From Chromobotia macracanthus (Eukaryota; Chordata; Actinopteri; Cypriniformes; Botiidae): 64,000 nt of DNA. Under the pieces are notes generated by a model. That model was not told the DNA's origin. It worked only from the letters and a program-made list of their open reading frames with translations, and did not search any database. The stretch spans positions 3,730,001 to 3,794,000 of the forward strand of contig JAZGTH010000071.1 of the NCBI GenBank assembly GCA_036877525.1, read 5' to 3'. The position numbers and the translations under genes were made by a program. Each line of letters begins with the position of its first letter. Within the stretch, counting starts at the first letter, position 1. Positions 34,240 through 46,200 of the stretch are shown here, in pieces.

Positions 34240-34575
34240 AACCCAGCTAACAGGGAACGTTCTTAGAAAGTTGGCTAACGTTTCTCAAGGTAATCAAAAA
34301 TGTTCTCGGAGCATCGTTGGTAGAACATTTTTTAACGTTATATATCATACATCAAAAACAATATTCTGAAGTAGTTAGCGGTACATTTTAGAAATGTTAG
34401 AGAATGAAATGTTTGAATAACATTCTTACAACCAAGCAATAACGTAATACAATTAAATATCTGGACGTTTTGTATATTCCTAGAACTTTCAAAATAACAT
34501 TTTTAACATTTCTGTTACTTAATAGAAACATTAGGGAAACATTCTTACAACCTGTAATTGTTAGCTGGGCACTAT
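34240..34575. repeat. CCCAGCTAACA element, longest copy
   Basis: Starts ACCCAGCTAACAGGGAACGT and ends ACCTGTAATTGTTAGCTGGGC: inverted TGTTAGCTGGG ends enclosing about 330 bp rich in AACATT and AACGTT. A second copy is at 44180-44435 and fragments are at 5764, 19010 and 63920. Confidence 0.85.
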
Positions 34576-36872
34576 TTCATTGCAAAAACATTCTGATTTG
34601 TTTTTAAAAACGGTTGCAGAACAGATTTGGGGAAATCATTTGACAGGAAAAAGTCACAGCTGCTAAGCCAGAGGTTAAATGTTCAGTCAGATGACACAGA
34701 ACAAAGAAATCACAACTCTGCTAGACAACATTGTACCCTTCAGCAAAGGTGCAAGCCAGTATTTACAGTCACATCTGTGTTAAACTGTCATTACACGGCT
34801 CAGGTGACACATCAAGCTGTTTGGTAAACTTAAGTCAGGTCATGTTAAAAGACATTTAATGACATATGCATAATAACAAACAACTATCCTTTATCTCGCC
34901 ATTAATGCATCATACTTACTGCGCCTTTAAATCTTACTGCCATGTTCACACTGAATCAAAGATTGCATCCAGCTACCTCATCAGCATATACACAATACGA
35001 TTCCTGCAGCCCATAGGAAACATGGCAACACACAGATGGTTAATAATGAAAAAACAAACCGTGAAAAAACACCCCCCCCCCACACACCTGAGCCAATGGT
35101 AAGCTCCGCCCACTAGACTCTCTCTACAAATCCTATGGTACTTGGATAAAAATTTTCCCTCAAGCAGTTAAGGTGGAACTGAGATTACTTTCTGAGTCTT
35201 AGTTCACTGGGGCAATACCACCTTAATAGGAATATTGAACATGGTTTTGCTAGTTAACATAACCCGGCATGATGCCACGGGTAGATGACGTAACCACTGA
35301 CTGGCTGATTTTGCACAATTTATAATGTAAGAGCGGATTTAATAAACCCACCCCTAAATGAAACTAACAAAATGGAATTTGATTGGTCACTTCATATGTC
35401 AGTCAGATCAGATGGCTCTTCATGTAAAAGTGGGGCTTGGCCAGCCCTAACTGCCCTGGTCAAAGATCTGGCCATGTAAGACTAAGCTGACCCTGACTAA
35501 GAGAACACCACACACAGAACCTTGTTCTCTGATAACAATCCCATCACAAAAGCAAAACAGCTTCTCAATGCAGGCCACAATTGAAAGCCAATGAGGAATG
35601 GAAGGAGCTTAGGTTACACTGATAATCATTACCCTGCTCTGTTAATGTTTAATCGTTTTTTGCCATTGGCCCCATGAAGGTTTGTGCATATCTTGTGTTT
35701 AAGGAAGTTCCATCCATTACATTTAAACGGTTATAGTTTGGCATACAAACAGATGCAATTTCTGTTTGGACTTTGATATAAGAAGTATTGAGTACATTGA
35801 ATGATAAAAACCCTTATGGACTTATAGGCGCCATATTTGGTATGGACCAGTAGGCAATTACCTAGCAACCACCCAGAAAATGTAAACAACTGCATAGTAA
35901 CACACTAAGGAACTATTAGCAACACCCTGGCAACAACCCTTAGCAACACCCTGGCAACACCCTGGCATTGTGTAAGTACGTTTTGCACACGCAACACTCA
36001 CATTGTCTTTAGAAACTCGTCTAGTGGAGTCACTGGATTTCAAAACTGCCCATATGAAAGAGCTCGTCTTCAACTCTGCGTTTATACCAAAATAAAATCG
36101 GAAAGTGACAAAATCCAAAAGAGTTTAGTCACTGTTCCCACATCCCCGAGCGTGGTCAGTTTACTGGAATCACTTCACACCCTCAAGCCAACACACTCAA
36201 CAGGAAATGTGGGAGGAACACCAATGCAACAGACTTCATAAAACACTCGTGTTATGATAAGGTGCGCTCCCTCTAACTTTATCTGTGTGAACTCTTTCAC
36301 AATAGGAGACCCACGGCCCAGTTCTACAGAACTGCTTACTTTTGTTCTTCTGCATCAAAACAGAGACCACCCCTTTCCTGTTAAGGGAGAAAAATAACTT
36401 TTATTTGCTATTTCTCATTATGAACGTGGCTGCTTACCACCTTATTAACAATAACTGTAAATGATTTCAAAGTCATTGAAGGTCTTTGACGGAAAAACCT
36501 TTATGAAGATTTATCTAACAAAAAGCAATTTCAACCCAATAATTTAAAGTGGAGCATAACTAGCGCATACATATATATATATATATATATTCAGTACCAA
36601 GGTACTTTGACAGCATGGTACTGACATATTGCCATGTTCATACATGTTGTATTTATATTGTGCTCCTATGTACTTGAAGATTTACAAAGAATTTATAGAA
36701 TTCAATGACGAATTACATAAAAACATGGTACATGTCTGAAATACATGGTAATAAATAGCTTCACCAGATAAATCTCAACATTTAGACCCAAACACCTCTG
36801 AGATCTTGCACTGATGAAATGTTTCCAGGATAGAAATACACATTAGAAGAACCATCGATCCACCGGTTCCTC
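34576..36872. other. tjp3 intron 1, part: no gene; short repeats
   Basis: No exon or RNA gene recognised. 35071-35082 is a C run, 35850-35975 a AGCAACACCCTGGCAAC repeat, and 36572-36591 a (TA)n run. Confidence 0.6.
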
Positions 36873-37100
36873 TTAAAGCTGCAATCTGTAACTTTTGCCA
36901 ATCTCTCTACATCTCTGTCTGAAAACCAAAAAGTCAAAGTCAAATGAAGCCGAACTGACACTTCCGGCGAAATCCGACCCGACACTCACATTATAAATCG
37001 CTATTAAAAACTCACCGCTGTGAGTCGGGCTTAAGTTAAAGGCTGTTAATAAGTTTAGTTTATTTTTTAACAAACGACAGAAGTTACGATTGCAGCCTTA
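36873..37100. repeat. MITE copy upstream of tjp3 promoter
   Basis: Ends TTAAAGCTGCAATCTGTAAC and TTACGATTGCAGCCTTA are inverted. Inner AAGTCAAATGAAGCCGAACT matches 9380-9420. A CRE-like GTGACGTCAC lies just outside, near 37119. Confidence 0.8.
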
Positions 37101-37479
37101 CGACCGAAGGCTGGAGGGTGACGTCACTGATAAGCAATGTAGCTATATGGGAACTCATTTAGCCGAAACCGGAGTGAAACTACAAAGCACGTATTGACTC
37201 GAATGGGTGGAAGAACCAGTAGATCCAGATGAGAGAAGAGCATGAGTTTACACAGCCCAGACGTACAATAACTCATCATAATATGACCACTGAAAATTCA
37301 CCGTTTGCAATTTTTTACGACAAACGATTTTGTGTTACGACAGTAAAGAGACGCGCTAGTTCGCTTCATGCTAGCGTTCAAAATGAAGTCTCCAGGATTA
37401 ATACGACAACATATCCAGGACTTTAAAACGTTTCTATTAAAATGTGTCCCCTGATCTCGGATACACAAATGAAAACACG

Positions 37480-37770
37480 ATTTAATTGATCCGTATTGAA
37501 TCCAGACAGACCGAATTGCAACGACCACAAAGCGGAGAACAGGCCCAAACATCATCCGACTCACCTGACTCAGTTTTCCCGTTCAAAATCGATATCGAAA
37601 TCGTGTGCAGGGCCTGGCAGGGCCTCGGACCCGCAGTCGTTTGCTGGTTTCGCCGTGTTTCTCTGCAGGTGTACGACACCTGTTCGTGTACCTGTGCGCG
37701 CGGGGGCGGGGCTTCACGCAGGTGGGTTGGGCAGTGACGTCACCGCACTCGCTGTTGCTCGTATTGCCCA
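37480..37770 (-). promoter_or_regulatory. tjp3: CpG promoter and untranslated first exon of tjp3
   Basis: CpG-rich block (GTGCGCGCGGGGGCGGGGC, TGACGTCACCGC at 37735). On the minus strand a consensus donor (ACTGAGTCAG|gtgagt) ends at 37565. It is the only good donor near the CpG block and would join to the acceptor of the ATG exon (32218). The tjp3 start codon lies ten bases into that second exon, so the first exon is untranslated. The transcription start is not visible. Confidence 0.6.
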
Positions 37771-37888
37771 ATTGTTTCATATTAAACTCAAAAATGATTT
37801 CGTGTAAAATCACTGTAATTATATTTAACTGCGTTTAGGAGACATACTCGTCTTCTCCTGAATCATAACTTGCAGTGGAGAAAAATAT

Positions 37889-40330
37889 GTATATAATAAT
37901 GCCTCTATGTTGGTTTGATTTTATATATTAATGCCTCTATGTTGGTTTGGTTTTATATATTAATGCCTCTATGTTGGTTTGGTTTTATATATTAATGCCT
38001 CTGTGTTGGTTTGGTTTTATATATTAATGCCTCTGTGTTGGTTTGGTTTTATATATTAATGCCTCTGTGTTGGTTTGGTTTTATATATTAATGCCTCTAT
38101 GTTGGTTTGATTTTATATATTAATGCCTCTATGTTGGTTTGGTTTTATATATTAATGCCTCTGTGTTGGTTTGGTTTTATATATTAATGCCTCTATGTTG
38201 GTTTGATTTTATATATTAATGCCTCTATGTTGGTTTGGTTTTATATATTTATGCCTCTATGTTGGTTTGGTTTTATATGTTAATGCCTCTATGTTGGTTT
38301 GATTTTATATATTAATGCCTCTGTGTTGGTTTGGTTTTATATATTAATGCCTCTGTGTTGGTTTGGTTTTATATATTAATGCCTCTATGTTGGTTTGGTT
38401 TTATATATTAATGCCTCTATGTTGGTTTGGTTTTATATATTAATGCCTCTCTGTTGGTTTGGTTTTATATATTAATGCCTCTATGTTGGTTTGTTTTATT
38501 GTTTGGTTTTATATATTAATGCCTCTGTGTTGGTTTGGTTTTATATATTAATGCCTCTGTGTTGGTTTGATTTTATATATTAATGCCTCTATGTTGGTTT
38601 GATTTTATATATTAATGCCTCTGTGTTGGTTTGGTTTTATATATTAATGCCTCTATGTTGGTTTGGTTTTATATATTAATGCCTCTGTGTTGGTTTGGTT
38701 TTATATATTAATGCCTCTGTGTTGGTTTGGTTTTATATATTAATGCCTCTGTGTTGGTTTGATTTTATATATTAATGCCTCTATGTTGGTTTGGTTTTAT
38801 ATATTAATGCCTCTGTGTTGGTTTGGTTTTATATATTTATGCCTCTATGTTGGTTTGGTTTTATATATTAATGCCTCTATGTTGGTTTGATTTTATATAT
38901 TAATGCCTCTATGTTGGTTTGATTTTATATATTAATGCCTCTGTGTTGGTTTGGTTTTATATATTAATGCCTCTCTGTTGGTTTGGTTTTATATATTAAT
39001 GCCTCTGTGTTGGTTTGATTTTATATATTAATGCCTCTGTGTTGGTTTGGTTTTATATATTAATGCCTCTGTGTTGGTTTGATTTTATATATTAATGCCT
39101 CTATGTTGGTTTGGTTTTATATATTAATGCCTCTGTGTTGGTTTGGTTTTATATATTAATGCCTCTGTGTTGGTTTGATTTTATATATTTATGCCTCTAT
39201 GTTGGTTTGATTTTATATATTAATGCCTCTGTGTTGGTTTGGTTTTATATATTAATGCCTCTGTGTTGGTTTGATTTTATATATTAATGCCTTTATGTTG
39301 GTTTGGTTTTATATATTAATGCCTCTATGTTGGTTTGGTTTTATATATTAATGCCTCTATGTTGGTTTGGTTTTATATATTAATGCCTCTATGTTGGTTT
39401 GGTTTTATATATTAATGCCTCTGTGTTGGTTTGATTTTATATATTAATGCCTCTGTGTTGGTTTGATTTTATATATTAATGCCTCTATGTTGGTTTGGTT
39501 TTATATATTAATGCCTCTGTGTTGGTTTGATTTTATATATTAATGCCTCTATGTTGGTTTGGTTTTATATATTAATGCCTCTATGTTGGTTTGATTTTAT
39601 ATATTAATGCCTCTATGTTGGTTTGGTTTTATATATTAATGCCTCTATGTTGGTTTGATTTTATATATTAATGCCTCTATGTTGGTTTGGTTTTATATAT
39701 TAATGCCTCTGTGTTGGTTTGATTTTATATATTAATGCCTCTGTGTTGGTTTGATTTTATATATTAATGCCTCTATGTTGGTTTGGTTTTATATATTAAT
39801 GCCTCTGTGTTGGTTTGATTTTATATATTAATGCCTCTGTGTTGGTTTGGTTTTATATATTAATGCCTCTGTGTTGGTTTGGTTTTATATATTAATGCCT
39901 CTGTGTTGGTTTGGTTTTATATATTAATGCCTCTGTGTTGGTTTGATTTTATATATTAATGCCTCTGTGTTGGTTTGGTTTTTATATATTAATGCCTCTG
40001 TGTTGGTTTGATTTTATATATTAATGCCTCTATGTTGGTTTGGTTTTATATATTAATGCCTCTGTGTTGGTTTGATTTTATATATTAATGCCTCTATGTT
40101 GGTTTGGTTTTATATATTAATGCCTCTATGTTGGTTTGATTTTATATATTAATGCCTCTGTGTTGGTTTGATTTTATATATTAATGCCTCTATGTTGGTT
40201 TGATTTTATATATTAATGCCTCTGTGTTGGTTTGGTTTTATATATTAATGCCTCTGTGTTGGTTTGATTTTATATATTAATGCCTCTGTGTTGGTTTGGT
40301 TTTATATATTAATGCCTCTATGTTGGTTTA
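37889..40330. repeat. 32-bp minisatellite, 76 units
   Basis: Unit core TAATGCCTCTRTGTTGG followed by TTTGRTTTTATATAT, period 32 bp. First GCCTCT is at 37901 and the last at 40314. 2413 bp = 75 periods plus a 12-bp insertion in unit 19 and one extra T in unit 65. Two sites vary: CTCT[A/G/rarely C]TG and TTTG[A/G]TTTT. All four A/G combinations occur. The array lies between the tjp3 promoter and the sbno2 3' end. Confidence 0.98.
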
Positions 40331-40847
40331 TTTCACTGTATTCACTCTATGTGATTACAGTAAGTCAGAAAACGAGACTCGATGTTTTTCTTACGATATA
40401 GCGCCCCCCAGTGGACAAGCGTTGTATCTTATTACTGGTGTGATCATGTCAATGTCATTTTACGCAGCAGGACAAGCTGCTGCATCAGCATTATGGTTTA
40501 ACATTTCTGTCAACCAATCAGATTGCAGGATAAGGTTTAGGGTCAGTGTTAGATTTAGGACCGGGCTGTATAGTGTTCTTACTCAATGTCAATGTATTGG
40601 AAACACTGCATGCCAATGTCTCAGGATAGTTTTAGGACATACAACGAGAAAACCATGTGTAACATATTTAAAATGTCAGATGAATATAGTTAAAACAGCC
40701 TAAATCATATGAAGGATCTTTATGTAAGGGTATATGTTGTCTACATTAAAAAAAAGCACTATTGGGGTCATACATGGGGTCATGTCAAATCAATAAGTTA
40801 TTTGCCACAGAAATCAATTCAAGGACAAAAACGTGCAATCTGAAGAT
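40331..40847. other. Non-coding spacer after minisatellite
   Basis: Plus-strand frame 40296-40703 starts inside the minisatellite and has no family features. GCGCCCCCCAGTGGAC (40401) is a repeat-like motif common in fish DNA. No gene seen. Confidence 0.6.
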
Positions 40848-43289
40848 TTTATTTGTTGCTTTATTAATTACAAACTTTGTAATATGTTCCTTTCTTTAGA
40901 TACAATGTAGAAAACATTTTCTTTAAGAAACAGTCGAAAGGCACAATTTGTTTATACAATATGTACAATTGGATCGAAATTATAAATATAGAAAAGGACA
41001 TGAACAATAACAAAAGTGGCAACAGAAAAACAGGAATAAAATGTTTCGAGATACGTACAGTCAGTAGCATGTTTTATTCTGAGCAATAAATTACGTAAAA
41101 GCCATTTGATATAAAAGCGAAGGCAATGAATCGAGATCTTTACAGTTTCGAACATTTTCATGTGCCCCTGAAGCAAACAAACGTGGCAGCAGTTTATGCC
41201 GTTTTAGTGCAAATCATACACAGATTAAGTCAAATGCATCTGTTAGTAACAGGTTAAATCTGATTGTGTCCCTTTTATGTGGCCTAAATCTTTGTATAAG
41301 ATGCTTTGTTAGTGCATAAAATGTTTGGTTCGTTTTTCTCAATGGCTGTCTAAGAAAGGCAATAAAATCACTGCGAGTACATACTGAAAAAAACTGGATT
41401 ACTTCTAAATTAACACTTTAAATGCTAAAACCACTAGATGCATTAAAATAAGATTTAATTTAGGATTTGATTGAACAAATGCACAGTGAGTCAGTCAAAA
41501 CCTGAATTTCATTAAATCTAATGGGAATTATGCACCGAGTGTGTGTAAATTCATATGCTAGGAGTGACTGCACAAAACAAGCGCAAATCTAAGCAGACAA
41601 ATTCTGTTTACACTGTGACTGAAACAAAAAGAGAGCAAGAAATTTGTGCAGAGAACAAGCAGCAATGGATAAATAAATAACAGTTGATCTTTGTTATAAT
41701 AATAATAGAAAAGAATTGCACAAACAAGACAAACCTTATCCTAACTCAGACAATAAACATACGGTGTACATATTAAGTTATTTAAAGTGAGATCTTGAAT
41801 TGTTTATAGATTTCATCCTGAGATGGCTGTACACCAAGAGGCCAGAAAAACTAGGTGAACATTTGGGTTTCAGTTCAATATTCATTTTTTTTGGCTACTG
41901 CATTAAAAATAAAAATTATCAATTTCATTTGCATAAAGAATAAAGACAGCAGGAAAAAAAAAGCTACAAAATGAATATCCAACCACCAGGCACAGCAGTA
42001 CAGAACAGACTATTGTATACTGTATTTTTAACAAGGTAGCTCTGGATCTGTTATCTGCACTATTACAAATGTCATAGTATCGATAAACATAAAATAGTAA
42101 CAATATTAAACATTATCCCTTTAAATTTAAATTAAATAATCATTGTACTTTCCTCATATATAGGTTACATGAACATTTTGTGACATTAAATATGTTGTTG
42201 TTTTTATATTTAACGCATTAAATGAGAAAACGTGGTCACTGGTAAAACAAGGGCTTAAGAGTGCTCAAACTAAATAAAAGCTTTTATTGCTTTTTTTTAC
42301 ATTTTACCCAGAATGCATTTCACATGTGCACCAAATGTCTGATATAGTCTTTTGTTTCTTCACTGGGATGGAAGGAAATTAAATAATTTTCAGAGCAGAG
42401 GAAAAAGATGATTTTTAAAAAAAAATCGACCAATGAATCAGCTAATATATATTGTCATATATGCACCAATAGGGGACAGCAGGCTGTTGTACTTAGAAAA
42501 AAAGACACACAGATCTAGAAAAAGTGAATTAAAGGCAGTTTTAGTCTCCTAGCACACTCTTTTAAGGCCTAAATGATGGCAATAAATACAGAACAAACAT
42601 CTGCACATAAAATGTGTCTACATTCCATTGTATGTTCCAAAGGCACATCAGTAGCCTGATCTTTTGCTCCTCAGGAAAAGTGTTTTGTCTCTCAGAGGTT
42701 TGTTACGGAAAATCTGATGATTGTTCAACGCAAAACAAGGTTTTGTTCAAGTGAACAGAAGTTTGCACAATTTTGTCAGCAGGGGGCGCTTAAGCTAAAT
42801 ATTTTGTTTGAGGTGATATAACCTTTAAAAAGTAAATTAGCATTAAGCTATTAATAAGACAAACTCTGTTGGGATGGTCTGAATTTAGTATGTATGCAGA
42901 AAACAGGATTGTTTAAGACCACCTTTGAATACCAGATTATAAAACCAGCATCTGTTGTGGCCAGCATCCTCTACCAGGCTTCTTAACTAGTTTTACCAGC
43001 AAGATAACCACCTTTATCAGCAAGACCGTACTGGTTGACCAGTATTTTTTGCTGGTGGACAACTTGGCTATGGTCCACCAGCACAAACCAGCTTAGACTA
43101 GCATGCCAAATTCATGCTGGTCTAAACATGGCTTCCCTGCTAACTGCTGTTATCCTTACAAACTGGTCTATTTCTCCCCATGTTTGTTGAACCCGAGGCC
43201 AGTGGTGGATGAGCGGGACTTCGGCAGTGGTGAGACTACAGCCCTGAGAGTATGTTTGTGTTTTTAAGGGAACGTCAGACTAGAGGGTC
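40848..43289 (-). other. sbno2: Probable 3'UTR of sbno2
   Basis: A 2.4-kb AT-rich tract without coding potential follows the sbno2 stop. TTTATT (AATAAA on minus) occurs at 40848-40853 and 40860-40865, where the transcript would end. Several earlier hexamers exist, so the true end could be closer. 42935-43140 is a worn repeat built of CCAGCAT / GCTGGT motifs. Confidence 0.5.
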
Positions 43290-46200
43290 TCACTCGGGAA
43301 CAGGATAATAAATGACAGACTTGCGCGGTTCTGGTCCGCTGCGCAACATGTTGTTTAATACCTCACGTACATTTATGAGAGCTTCAGAGCTGCATTGGCT
43401 GCTGGGTAACGGGAGCACGCGCTGGTCCGTAGGAGGGAGAGAGATGATTGACAACGAGGAGGAAGAGGAGTCAGGTGTGAGCGAGGGCGTGAAGAGGGAG
43501 GGGCCAGAAGAACAGGGAGGTGGGGCAGAGGGAGGGAAGAGACTTGATGACATCACAGGTACTGATAAAGATGTTTCTGAGGAGGAAGTGGCAGGGGTGT
43601 TCTGGCTTTCAGGTGTTATAAGCGAGTTTAAGGAGCATAACACGTCCAAAAGTTCCTTGTCCCGGGCTGGATTGCTCTCCTGCGTGGACTGCTGTGATGA
43701 CTGTTCCAGTAAAAATGCGTCCAGGTTAAATTCATCCACAGAAGATTCGGCTGGTGGCCTGGAGAGACTGTCTACACCTGGGCCAGCCTGAACTACATTA
43801 ACCTGTGTGGAGGGCGCGGTACTGCGAACAGACAGGTCCAGGATCTCCTCCAGAGGGTTCTTCAAGGCAGGAAATGAGGGGTAAGACATGTATGGAGTGG
43901 CCAGGCTGGCCAGACTGGGAGCCGGCAAAGTGGCAAATAAATTAGACAAGAACTCCTTCTGCTGTTGCTCCATGATCTTCTGATTCTCCAGAGCCTGACG
44001 CTCCGCCTGTGCTTGCTGCTCTTTCTCCCGCCGGCGCTGCTTCACCTCGCTGTCCATCTTTATCAGCTCCTGACGCACCTTCAACACGCAGTTTTCTGGG
44101 ATTTTAATACCTGTGTGACAGAAAAACTACGTAAACATGCAGCAGACACGTACATCCTGTCTACTAGCAGCTAACAGCACCCCAGTTAACAGGGAACGTT
44201 CTTAGAACATTGGCTCTACTATTCTCTAAAGGTTCTGTCAGTGTTATCAAAAACGGTCTTGCTATAACATTAGTAAAACTTTTTTAACATTATATTTCGT
44301 ATATAACGTTATTCGTGGAACGTTTTAAAAAACATTACAGGATTTACAAATGTTTGAATGCTGTACTTTCAATTTTTAATGTTTTTGTTACTCAGTGGGA
44401 CATTCTTACAACCTAAAATTGTTAGCTGGGACAGTGTTGGATTGTGGCCCGGAAGTTAGCATGGGGAAAAAGAAGTTCTTTCGTCTATGACTGAACATTT
44501 TGTAATGTTTGCTCAGGTTGCTAACGGTAACACTCACCGACTTGTTTGTTGCTGTCTTTGGTTTTGAGGCGGACAATCTGCAGAATGCTGGAGTTGGTGA
44601 CATCAGCGACTACGTCCGACACACGCTTCCAAACGCGCAGCAGGGCGCCGCACAGCATGTGGTACTGACGCAACCGAGTGCCCATCAAACATTCCTGACC
44701 CTCCTCCACTTTCTTACACCTCCCATTCCTACAGCAAACAAGTCAGTTTGATTTCTATAGAGCTTTTCCTGTTCTGCTTAGTTTCAAAGCCGATTCTCAG
44801 AGCTCATTTTACTACAGTAAAATCTGTATGCATACCATAAAAACAAATATATCATGCAAAAATACATATGTAAACATATCACCCACTGAGCCATCTAAAG
44901 ACAACTGTGGCAAGCAATAAAAATGACTATAAAGTTCTAGTATATTTACATTATGCAAACATTTGGCAGACACTTATCTGAAGCGACTTACTGTACACAA
45001 AATTGTGGTTTTTATCAGTATGTGTGTTTCCTGGGAATTGAACCCACAACCTTTTTGTCTGCTCTGCTAACAAAATGCTAAATGCAAATTGAGCTACAGG
45101 AACAGTCTAGTAGAGAATTTAGATTTTTTAACCTTACTGTATCAAAAAGTGATAAATGGCTTTACTCACCAGTTGGCATGACTACATTTCCTGAAAGAGA
45201 ATGTGAACTGATTTTCCCAGCTTTCTCTGGCCTCCTCTGGAGTGACCTGGAGACACAGTAGCAAATGTCACTCAAACTGCCTATTTGTTCACTCATTTCA
45301 AGTATGCATACTTCTGTAGGTTAGTACAGGTCATGCTCACTAGATGGCAGCATTTACCAAAACGATCCTAGTGGAATTTTTTTAACAACAATTCCACCAT
45401 GCTTCACAATGGGTGACATAATTGAAATTTCATCTGTTCATTACCGTAACATTTCATCATCCGTTTGTTACTGTAATGCGTTCCTCCAATTATGTTTTCT
45501 AAGCTTAATTGATGTAGTTGAACAGACCTTGCGATATTTTTGCTGGAGGTTATCAAGGCTTTCTGTTTGGGCCTGTTTGCCGATGTTTGGTTTGTAGATG
45601 ATCATGCTGCGTTCACGGCCCTGCATGGCTAGCAGCACACATGGGTTGTTCCCTCGAAACTGCGTACAAAACAAACGGCAACGCGTTCAACAACAGAGAC
45701 AAGTGACCTGCATAGACAGCTATGAAAGAACTTAAATGACATGAATGCTCCTGTACAGTAACCTGTACGGAAGGTTTGTTTCCATGGAACTGTCTCTCCT
45801 GTTACTTGCAAGGAAACAACATGCAAATTTGTAAACATGTTTTTTTTTTTTGCCTTTGTGGTCCTCAAAAACTCACTTTATGGGACAAGTAGAAGCCTTC
45901 GTCCATGTTGGTGAGAGTTTGGAACTTCTCGAGGGCCTCCAACCATGGCATACCTCGATCCACACTTATCTGCACAACAAAACCAAAAGTAAGAAAAGAC
46001 GTTTGTTGAACAAGCAGCTGGATGGTTGTTTTCATGTTTTAAGCTTAAATCGTGGTTCACAAAAAAATTGGTTTCAGGTCACAAATCTATCCAAAAGAAA
46101 ATGTGTGGTTTATTCTCGGTCAAAAAGCAGACAAGGAACAATTTGCGAACGTTATTCAACAGACAGCTGGTAAACCGGTCCTCGGTTTGTTGACAGAAGG

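Noticed and set aside
37889..40330. Possible CRISPR-like or coding repeat array
   Set aside because: There are no unique spacers: the 32-bp units are contiguous and contain stop codons in most frames. It is a vertebrate minisatellite.
43312..43791. Plus-strand 159-codon frame
   Set aside because: It is antisense to the sbno2 last exon, which has clear family similarity on the minus strand.
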